This document shows positions 15,982 through 21,833 of a stretch of DNA of 21,833 bases, in pieces. Made by a program: the position numbers and the translations under genes. The stretch covers positions 1 to 21,833 of the forward strand of contig CAXUHK010000059.1 of NCBI GenBank assembly GCA_964250775.1. The letters are read 5' to 3'. This DNA is from CAVRQM01 sp964250775 (lineage in GTDB: Bacteria; Pseudomonadota; Alphaproteobacteria; Acetobacterales; Acetobacteraceae). How positions within the stretch are numbered: the first letter of the stretch is position 1; every line of letters starts with the position of its first letter. Below the pieces are notes generated by a model that had not been told where the DNA came from, made no database searches, and saw only the letters and a list, made by a program, of their open reading frames with translations.

Positions 15982-18780
15982 TTGAGCGACACCCCCGAGA
16001 CCCCGCCGGTCGACGACCCGCCGCCGCCCGGACCCAGCGACACCCAGCCGGTGATGCTGGAAGACGAGATGCGCCGCTCGTACCTGGCCTACGCGATGTC
16101 GGTCATCGTCAGCCGCGCGCTGCCCGACGCGCGCGACGGGCTGAAGCCGGTGCATCGCCGCATCCTGTACCAGATGCACGACGCCGGCTACACGCCGGAC
16201 AAGCCGCACCGCAAATGCGCCCGCGTGGTGGGCGACACCATGGGCCGGTTCCACCCGCACGGCGACAACTCGATCTACGACGCGCTGGTGCGGATGGCGC
16301 AGACGTTCTCCATCCGCCTGCCGCTGATCGACGGCCAGGGCAATTTCGGCTCGGTCGACGGCGACGCGCCGGCGGCGATGCGCTACACCGAATGCCGGCT
16401 GTCGCGCGCGGCGCTGGCGCTGATGAACGACATCGAGCGCGACACGGTGGACTTCCAGCCCAGCTACGACGACACCGAGCAGGAGCCGCGGGTGCTGCCG
16501 GCGGCGTACCCGAACCTGCTGATCAACGGCGGCTCCGGCATCGCCGTCGGCATGGCGACCAACATCCCCACGCACAACCCCGGCGAGATCATCGACGCGA
16601 CGCTGCGGCTGATCGACGCGCCGGACACCTCGCTCGACGAACTGATGCAGATCGTGCCCGGCCCGGACTTCCCGACCGGCGCGCTGATCCTGGGCCGCTC
16701 CGGCATCCGCAGCGCCTACGAGACCGGGCGCGGCAGCATCGTGCTGCGGGCACGTGCCGAGTTCGAGGACATGCGCGGCAACCGCCAGGCCATCGTCGTC
16801 AGCGAGATCCCGTACCAGGTGAACAAGAGCGTGCTGATGGAGCGCATCGCCGAGTTGGTGCGCGCCAAGCAGGTCGAGGGCATCAGCGATATGCGCGACG
16901 AGAGCGACCGCTCCGGGATGCGCATCGTGATCGAGCTCAAGCGCGACGCCACCGCCGAGGTGGTGCTGAACCAGCTGTTCCGCTTCACCCAATTGCAGAC
17001 CAGCTTCGGCATCAACATGCTGGCGCTGGACGACGGCCAGCCGCGGCTGATGGGCCTCAAGGACGCGTTGCAGGTGTTCATCCGCTTCCGCGAGGAGGTG
17101 ATCCTGCGCCGCGCCCGCTTCGAGCTGCGCCGCGCGCGCGAGCGGGCGCACCTGTTGGTCGGCCTTGCAATCGCGGTCGCCAACATCGACGAGGTGATCG
17201 GCATCATCCGCGCCAGCCCAGATGCGGCCACCGCCCGCGCGGCGCTGATGGGGCGGGACTGGCCGGCCGCCGACGTGCGGCCGCTGCTGCTGCTGATCGA
17301 GGACTCTCGCAACCTGGTCGGCGACGACGACACCGTGCGGCTGACGGACGAGCAGGCGCGCGGCATCCTGGAGCTGCGCCTGGCGCGGCTGACCGGGCTG
17401 GAGCGGGACAAGATCGTGGCCGAGATGGGGGAGGTCGCGACCGCCATCGGCTCGCTGCTGGAGATCATCGGCAGCCACATTCGCCGCATGGAGGTGATGC
17501 GCGCGGAGCTGGTGGCGCTGCGCCCCGACCTCGCCTCGCCGCGCCTGACCCAGATCGTCGACGGCCTCGCGGACCAGGACGACGAGAGCCTGGTCGAGCC
17601 GGGACAGATGGTGGTGACGCTGACCCGCGACGGTTTCATCAAACGCACGCCGCTGGAGACCTTCCGGCAGCAGAACCGCGGCGGGCGCGGGCGCTCGGCG
17701 GCCAGCACGCGCGGCGACGACATCGTGACCCGCAGCTTCAACGCCCACACCCACCAATGGGTGCTGTTCTTCAGCTCCGGCGGCAAGGCGTTCCGCGAGA
17801 AGGTGTGGCGGCTGCCCGAGGCCAGCCCGACCGCGAAAGGCCGCGCATTGGTCAACATGCTGCCCGAGCTGGGGGCGGACGCGATCACCACGGTGCTGCC
17901 GCTGCCGCAGGACGAGAGCCTGTGGGACAGCCTGCACCTCGTGTTCGGCACGGCGCAGGGCAACGTGCGGCGCAACCGGCTGTCGGACTTCCGCAACGTG
18001 CGCGCCTCCGGCCTGATCGCCATGAAGCTCGACGAGGGCGACCGGCTGATCGGCGTCGCCACCTGCCGCGAGGGCGACGACCTGTTGCTGGCCAGCCGCG
18101 CCGGCCGCTGCCTGCGGTTCCAGATCAACGAGGACAACCTCCGGGTGTTCGCCGGGCGCGACAGCTCCGGGGTGCGCGGCATCCGCCTGGCGCCCGGAAG
18201 TGTGGGGGGCAAGCACGCCGACGAAGTCATCAGCCTGTCGGTGCTGGGCCACATCGAGGCGACGCCCGAGGAGCGCCTGGCCTACCTGCGCGGCGCCGTG
18301 GCGCGGCGGCGCAACGCCGGCGAGGAGGCGGAGCCGGTGGCCGAGGTCGAAGGCGAGGAGGTAGCCGAGGCCAGCATCTCGCCAGAGCGCGCCGCCGAGC
18401 TGGAAGCCGGCGAGCAGTTCCTGCTGACCGTGACCGATGCCGGTTTCGGCAAGCGCAGCTCGGCCTACGAGTACCGGGTCGCCGGACGGGGTGGGCAGGG
18501 GATCGCGAACATCACGCTGGCGCCGCGCACCGGCAAGGCGGTCGCCGGCACGTTCCGGGTGCAGGCGGGCGACGACATCATGCTGGTCACGGACCAGGGC
18601 CGGCTGATCCGCGTCCCCGGCGACCAGATACGCGTTACCGGGCGCACCTCGATGGGGGTGACGTTGTTCCGGCTCGACACCGGGGAGCACGTCACCAGCC
18701 TGTTCCCGGTGGTCGAGGCGGCGGTCGCCGACGACGACGCGGCCTCCGCGTCGCCCGAGACGGACTCCGACATTGACTGA
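15982..18780 (+). CDS. gyrA: DNA gyrase subunit A
   Basis: A 932-residue GyrA, the DNA-cutting subunit of gyrase. The core begins EDEMRRSYLAYAMSVIVSRA, the catalytic tyrosine is Y135 in MRYTECR (E. coli Y122), and the quinolone-determining stretch is HPHGDNSIYDALVRMAQ, with N96 where E. coli has S83 and D100 matching D87. The C-terminal wrapping domain starts after about residue 540 with a GyrA box QNRGGRG (564-570, usual second residue R or K). An acidic insert (about 768-812, rich in EEAEP and EVEGEEVAE) is of the kind seen in alphaproteobacterial GyrA and explains the length above the E. coli form. The start is TTG 15982: no ATG or GTG lies between the in-frame stop at 15910 and it. It overlaps coaD by 8 bases. 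Confidence 0.96.
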   Translation: MSDTPETPPVDDPPPPGPSDTQPVMLEDEMRRSYLAYAMSVIVSRALPDARDGLKPVHRRILYQMHDAGYTPDKPHRKCARVVGDTMGRFHPHGDNSIYDALVRMAQTFSIRLPLIDGQGNFGSVDGDAPAAMRYTECRLSRAALALMNDIERDTVDFQPSYDDTEQEPRVLPAAYPNLLINGGSGIAVGMATNIPTHNPGEIIDATLRLIDAPDTSLDELMQIVPGPDFPTGALILGRSGIRSAYETGRGSIVLRARAEFEDMRGNRQAIVVSEIPYQVNKSVLMERIAELVRAKQVEGISDMRDESDRSGMRIVIELKRDATAEVVLNQLFRFTQLQTSFGINMLALDDGQPRLMGLKDALQVFIRFREEVILRRARFELRRARERAHLLVGLAIAVANIDEVIGIIRASPDAATARAALMGRDWPAADVRPLLLLIEDSRNLVGDDDTVRLTDEQARGILELRLARLTGLERDKIVAEMGEVATAIGSLLEIIGSHIRRMEVMRAELVALRPDLASPRLTQIVDGLADQDDESLVEPGQMVVTLTRDGFIKRTPLETFRQQNRGGRGRSAASTRGDDIVTRSFNAHTHQWVLFFSSGGKAFREKVWRLPEASPTAKGRALVNMLPELGADAITTVLPLPQDESLWDSLHLVFGTAQGNVRRNRLSDFRNVRASGLIAMKLDEGDRLIGVATCREGDDLLLASRAGRCLRFQINEDNLRVFAGRDSSGVRGIRLAPGSVGGKHADEVISLSVLGHIEATPEERLAYLRGAVARRRNAGEEAEPVAEVEGEEVAEASISPERAAELEAGEQFLLTVTDAGFGKRSSAYEYRVAGRGGQGIANITLAPRTGKAVAGTFRVQAGDDIMLVTDQGRLIRVPGDQIRVTGRTSMGVTLFRLDTGEHVTSLFPVVEAAVADDDAASASPETDSDID

Positions 18781-19294
18781 TCGGGCCGGCGGCTTGGCGG
18801 TGGGGTTGTACCCGGGCACGTTCGACCCGATCACCAATGGCCATCTTGACATCATCGCCCGCGCCTCCGGCATCGCGGGCCGGCTGGTGATCGGGGTCGC
18901 GGCCAACATCGGCAAGGAGCCGCTGTTCTCGCTGGCCGAGCGGGTGGCGCTGGTCGAGGCCGAGGTCAAGCCGCTCGTGGCCCGCACCGGCGCCGCGATC
19001 GAGGTGCGCTCGTTCGATTCGCTGCTGATCGGCTTTGCGCACGAGGTCGGCGCGCGCGTGATCTTCCGCGGGTTGCGGGCGGTGTCGGATTTCGACTACG
19101 AGTTCCAGATGGCCGGCATGAACTACCGGCTCGACCACACGATCGAGACGGTGTTCCTGATGGCCAGCGAAACCCACCAGTTCATCTCGTCCCGGTTCGT
19201 CAAGGAGATCGCCCGCCTCGGCGGCGACATCACCAGCTTCGTGGCGCCGCTGACCCTCGCCCGCGTGCTGGAGAAGGTCACGGCCCGTAGTTGA
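18773..19294 (+). CDS. coaD: phosphopantetheine adenylyltransferase
   Basis: A 173-residue nucleotidyltransferase that makes dephospho-CoA from 4'-phosphopantetheine and ATP in coenzyme A synthesis. It has GLYPGTFDPITNGHLDI with the TNGH form of the (H/T)xGH motif (21-24), RGLRAVSDFDYEFQMAGMN, and the ISSR motif (138-141) followed by FVKEIARLGGD. The TTG at 18773 overlaps the gyrA stop by 8 bases and gives a 10-residue lead before GLYPG; in-frame TTG or GTG codons just before GLYPG are alternatives that would shorten it by seven to nine residues. The gyrA-coaD-cyclophilin order is common in alphaproteobacteria, so the three are probably one operon. Confidence 0.94.
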   Translation: MTDRAGGLAVGLYPGTFDPITNGHLDIIARASGIAGRLVIGVAANIGKEPLFSLAERVALVEAEVKPLVARTGAAIEVRSFDSLLIGFAHEVGARVIFRGLRAVSDFDYEFQMAGMNYRLDHTIETVFLMASETHQFISSRFVKEIARLGGDITSFVAPLTLARVLEKVTARS

Positions 19295-19326
19295 GCCGGC
19301 ATCGCGACAGTCAGAGAGAACCGCCC

Positions 19327-19893
19327 ATGCGCCGTCGATCGTTCACCGCCTCGCTTGTTGCAACGCCGTTCATTGGAGCCATGATGTCCGAGACAGTCGA
19401 CGCGGCGACCGCCGATCCGGAGAACACCCTTTACATCGACCTCAAGGATGGTCGCGTGGTGGTCCAGTTGCTGCCCGACCTGGCGCCCAAGCAGGTCGCG
19501 CGGATCAAGCAGTTGGCGCGCGAGCACTTCTACGACGGCACCCCGTTCCACCGCGTGATCGAGGGGTTCATGGCGCAGGGCGGCGACCCCACCGGCACCG
19601 GCACCGGCGGCAGCAAGCTGCCCGACCTGCCGGCCGAATTCACCCGCAGCCGCAAGTTCCTGCGCGGCACGCTGGGTGCCGCGCGCACCAGCGACCCGGA
19701 CAGCGCCAACAGCCAGTTCTTCATCATGTTCGCGCCGGCGCCGAGCCTCGACGGCCAGTACACCATCTTCGGCCAGGTGGTGTCCGGGATGCAGTACGTC
19801 GACCAGATCAAGCGCGGCAGCGGCGGTAACGGCATGGTCTCGGGTCCGGACAAGATCATCCACATGCAGGTCGCGGCCGACGCGAAGGGCTGA
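19327..19893 (+). CDS. cyclophilin-type peptidyl-prolyl isomerase, probably exported
   Basis: A 188-residue cyclophilin that speeds proline cis-trans isomerisation. The N-terminus, MRRRSFTASLVATPFIGAMM, resembles a signal peptide, with likely cleavage near VDAATA (about residues 24-29), so a periplasmic location is inferred. The domain follows: TLYIDLKDGRVVVQLLPDLA, FYDGTPFHRVIEGFMAQGG with the catalytic arginine R76, GTGTGGSKL, and ARTSDPDSANSQFFIMF. In-frame ATG codons at 19381 and 19384 would give a cytoplasmic form; a GGAG close to them keeps this open. It follows coaD by 32 bases and is probably co-transcribed with it. The stop codon lies inside a short imperfect GAAGGG-TGACGC repeat. 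Confidence 0.92.
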   Translation: MRRRSFTASLVATPFIGAMMSETVDAATADPENTLYIDLKDGRVVVQLLPDLAPKQVARIKQLAREHFYDGTPFHRVIEGFMAQGGDPTGTGTGGSKLPDLPAEFTRSRKFLRGTLGAARTSDPDSANSQFFIMFAPAPSLDGQYTIFGQVVSGMQYVDQIKRGSGGNGMVSGPDKIIHMQVAADAKG

Positions 19894-19960
19894 CGCCGAA
19901 GGGTGACGCCAAGGGCTGGCGGTTGACGGCGAGCGCCAGGTATCGTTCAAGCGGTCCGGC

Positions 19961-20036
19961 GGGCCTGTAGCTCAGTTGGTAGAGCACGAGACTTTTAATC
20001 TTGTGGTCGTGGGTTCGAATCCCACCGGGCCCACCA
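19961..20036 (+). tRNA. tRNA-Lys, anticodon TTT
   Basis: A complete 76-base cloverleaf: acceptor GGGCCTG pairs with CGGGCCC (one G-T pair), D arm GCTCAGTTGGTAGAGC, anticodon stem CGAGA/TCTTG with loop CTTTTAA (anticodon TTT, lysine), variable TGGTC, T arm GTGGG-TTCGAAT-CCCAC, discriminator A and an encoded CCA. It lies 67 bases after the cyclophilin gene on the same strand. A TTGACG at 19923-19928 may be its -35, but no good -10 is seen. No integrase gene or repeated tRNA 3' end is present in the window. Confidence 0.98.
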
Positions 20037-20059
20037 ACAAATCACTTGCCGGGGAGCCC

Positions 20060-21241
20060 ATGGATTCGGAGCAGGAGGCCATGGAAGGCATCGCGGTCCG
20101 CCACTCCGATTGGCGGCCGCACAGCCGGCGCGCGGCGTTGCTGACCCGGGGCGCCGACCCGGCCACGCAACGCGGCGTCGAGTTCGGCGCGTTGAACAAT
20201 CCCGTGGTCCGCAAGGACGACGGCGACATCTCGTTCGTGGACTACACCACCACCGAGCAGCTTCGCGCCTACCCGCACGGACCCAGCATCGACAGGGCCG
20301 CCTTCGTCGAGGTCGACCATGTCTGGCCGGGCAGCGGGTCGCTGGCGGAGGTGGTCGGCGACCGGCCGCCGTTCGACTACGCCATTGCCAGCCACGTCAT
20401 CGAGCACGTGCCGAACGTGCTTGGCTGGCTGCGCGGCATCCACGACGTGCTGCGGCCGGGCGGCACCCTCAACCTGGCGATCCCGGACCGCCGCTACACG
20501 TTCGACCTGCGCCGCCACGCGAGCACGCTGGGCGAACTGGTCGAGGCCGACCTGATGCGCTTCGCGTGGCCGAGCGTGCGGCAGGTGTTCGACCATTGCG
20601 TCACCGCCGTGGCCATGCCGCCGGGCGAGCCTTGGCGTTCGGACGTCGATGTCGATGCGCTGCCGCCGTTGTCGGGCGGCGTCGCGATGCGGCTGGCGTT
20701 CGACCAGTCGCGCGAGGTCGCGAGCGACGGGCGTTATTTCGACAGCCATTGCTGGGCGTTCACGCCGAAATCGTTCCTCGACCTGCTGCGCCGGGCCACC
20801 GAACTCGGCCTGGTGCCGTTCGTGTTGGGCGAGTTCCAGCCTACGGAGGCGGGCGAGTTCGAGTTCTTCGCGACGCTGCGCCGCCCGTTCGCCGGGCCTG
20901 CCACGCTCGACGAGAGGCTGGCGGCAATCGACCTGCATCGCCGGGCGCTGGACCGGCTGCCCGACGAGCGGCAGGTTCGCGCGCAGAGGGTTGGCGGCGA
21001 GGCTGAGGCCGAGCGCAAGGCAACCGAGCGACGTCTCGCGGCGGCCGAGCGCGAGGCCAGCCAGGCCAGGGACGAACTCGCGCGCGCGCGCGACCGCACG
21101 CTGGGGCTGGAGCGCGAACTGCAGCAGGCGGCAAGCCGGCAGCAGGCGGCACTGCAGCAGCAACGCGAGACGTTCGAATCCAGCACATCCTGGAAGATCA
21201 CCGCCCCGCTGCGGCGGCTGCTCGGGCGGCGGCGAGCCTAG
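20060..21241 (+). CDS. SAM methyltransferase with C-terminal coiled coil, glycan-cluster type
   Basis: A 393-residue protein. The N-terminal half is a methyltransferase with a reduced motif I, GVEFGALNNPVV (about 39-50), acidic strand end ISFVDYT, then FDYAIASHVIEHVPNVLGWL and IHDVLRPGGTLNLAIPDRR; this variant lacks GxGxG but keeps the rest of the fold. From about 310 to 367 there is a charged alpha-helical coiled coil (runs of E, R, A, Q). The last 23 residues contain SSTSWKITAPLRRLLGRR, resembling the S.SWR.TAPLR tail I recall from glycosyltransferases and methyltransferases of surface polysaccharide clusters. The acceptor is unknown. ATG 20060 follows GGGGAG by three bases; ATG 20081, also with a GGAGG, is an alternative. 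It follows tRNA-Lys by 23 bases and ends in a shared CTAG with trpE. Confidence 0.82.
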   Translation: MDSEQEAMEGIAVRHSDWRPHSRRAALLTRGADPATQRGVEFGALNNPVVRKDDGDISFVDYTTTEQLRAYPHGPSIDRAAFVEVDHVWPGSGSLAEVVGDRPPFDYAIASHVIEHVPNVLGWLRGIHDVLRPGGTLNLAIPDRRYTFDLRRHASTLGELVEADLMRFAWPSVRQVFDHCVTAVAMPPGEPWRSDVDVDALPPLSGGVAMRLAFDQSREVASDGRYFDSHCWAFTPKSFLDLLRRATELGLVPFVLGEFQPTEAGEFEFFATLRRPFAGPATLDERLAAIDLHRRALDRLPDERQVRAQRVGGEAEAERKATERRLAAAEREASQARDELARARDRTLGLERELQQAASRQQAALQQQRETFESSTSWKITAPLRRLLGRRRA

Positions 21242-21833
21242 CTGATCTTGCCGGAGGCGAACTGGACCGCCGCCTCGGCCGCCAGGAACAGCGCCCGCGC
21301 CTTCTGCCGGGTCTCCTCGTATTCCGAGGCCGGATCGGAGTCGGCGACCACGCCGGCGCCCGCCTGCACGTGCATGGCGCCGTCCTTCACCACGGCGGTA
21401 CGCAGGCCGATGCAGGTGTCCATGGTGCCATTGGCGGCGAAGTAGCCGATGCAGCCGGCGTAGATGCCGCGTCGCACCGGCTCCAGCTCCTCGATGATCT
21501 CCATGGCCCGCACCTTGGGGGCGCCGGTCAGCGTCCCGGCGGGGAAGCCGCCGACCAGCGCGTCGAGCGCGTCGAGGCCGGGGCGCAGAGTGCCCTGCAC
21601 CTCGGAGACGATGTGCATGACGTGGCTGAAGCGCTCGATGGCGAAGCTCTCGACCACGCGCACCGAGCCGATCGCGGCCACCCGGCCGACATCGTTGCGC
21701 CCGAGGTCGAGCAGCATCAGGTGCTCGGCGCACTCCTTCGGGTCGTCCAGCAGCTCGGCGGCGAGCGCCGCGTCCTGCTCGGCGCTGTCGCCGCGCCGGC
21801 GGGTGCCGGCCAGCGGGCGGATGGTCACGGTGC
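21238..21833 (-). CDS. trpE: anthranilate synthase component I, C-terminal part (cut by window edge)
   Basis: About 198 C-terminal residues of a chorismate-binding enzyme, open to the window edge; the N-terminal part lies outside. It has IRPLAGTRRRG, LMLLDLGRNDVGRVA, ERFSHVMHIVSEVQGTL, FPAGTLTGAPKVRAMEIIEE, GIYAGCIGYFAANGTMDTCI and VQAGAGVVADSDPASEYEET. These are the active-site motifs of the TrpE/PabB family. DLGRNDVGRVA and TMDTCIGLRTAVVKDG fit TrpE better than PabB. TrpE makes anthranilate from chorismate with ammonia from TrpG, the first step to tryptophan. It converges on the coiled-coil methyltransferase with overlapping stops. Confidence 0.92.
   Translation of the reverse strand, partial: TVTIRPLAGTRRRGDSAEQDAALAAELLDDPKECAEHLMLLDLGRNDVGRVAAIGSVRVVESFAIERFSHVMHIVSEVQGTLRPGLDALDALVGGFPAGTLTGAPKVRAMEIIEELEPVRRGIYAGCIGYFAANGTMDTCIGLRTAVVKDGAMHVQAGAGVVADSDPASEYEETRQKARALFLAAEAAVQFASGKIS

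Noticed and set aside
15496..18987. Very long open frame antisense to gyrA (over 1,100 codons) and a 1,024-codon frame on the same strand shifted against gyrA
   Set aside because: Both have the arginine-, histidine- and alanine-rich composition of GC-rich shadow frames, with no recognisable domain, while gyrA is complete in the true frame.
19923..19951. tRNA-Lys promoter with TTGACG at 19923-19928
   Set aside because: The -35 is good, but no acceptable -10 lies 16 to 18 bases downstream; TATCGT at 19941 is too close.
19961..20060. tRNA-Lys as the attachment site of an integrated element
   Set aside because: No repeat of the tRNA 3' end elsewhere in the window and no integrase gene; the idea needs sequence beyond the right edge.

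Overview
The window looks like chromosomal DNA of a GC-rich alphaproteobacterium, most likely a Rhodospirillales/Acetobacteraceae-type organism (inference, no database search). The evidence is: an alphaproteobacterial LexA box (GTTC-N7-GTTC) between divergent uvrA and ssb; a GyrA with an acidic C-terminal insert followed directly by coaD and a cyclophilin, an order common in this class; a UvrA with the CPVSG variant of the first zinc module; and an inverted pair of the 'MAGLDPAIH'-type intergenic repeat that is frequent in alphaproteobacterial genomes.

Layout. 1-510 (-): 5' part of a secreted FecR/DUF6600-like protein. 624-1908 (+): a small CxxC protein overlapping a CobW/COG0523 GTPase. 1949-5700 (+): a complete sugar-type ABC importer (Tat-type binding protein, tandem ATPase, permease), with a two-hairpin REP-like repeat between the first two genes; a NodS-like methyltransferase follows at 5721-6452. 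6465-7164 (-): a RelE/HigB-type toxin and its antitoxin, in less GC-rich DNA. 7290-7697 (-): a conserved-looking hypothetical protein. 7747-12574 (-): uvrA, then an FAD oxidoreductase and phosphonoacetaldehyde hydrolase packed so tightly that they read as one operon. 12689-13186 (+): ssb. 13283-14275 (+): a zinc-ribbon methyltransferase. 14272-15854 (-): deoC and ribokinase. 15982-19893 (+): gyrA-coaD-cyclophilin. 19961-20036: tRNA-Lys(UUU). 20060-21241 (+): a methyltransferase with a coiled-coil tail. 21238-21833 (-): C-terminal third of trpE.

Functionally the window mixes a DNA repair/replication/topology core (uvrA, ssb, gyrA) with small catabolic modules: aminophosphonate breakdown (amine oxidation, then C-P cleavage by PhnX), deoxyribose or ribose phosphate use (kinase plus DeoC) and a sugar importer of unknown substrate. 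Genes are very close: several pairs overlap, and both convergent pairs 14272-14275 and 21238-21241 share one CTAG as both stop codons. The largest gene-free stretch is 2972-3179 (208 bases), filled mostly by the REP-like repeat; no gap exceeds 300 bases. No integrase, transposase, CRISPR array or rRNA was seen. I found no clear evidence of a wholly new system; the best leads are the uvrA-linked phosphonate pair, the CxxC/CobW pair, the REP element inside the transporter operon and the accessory genes lying between ssb and gyrA.
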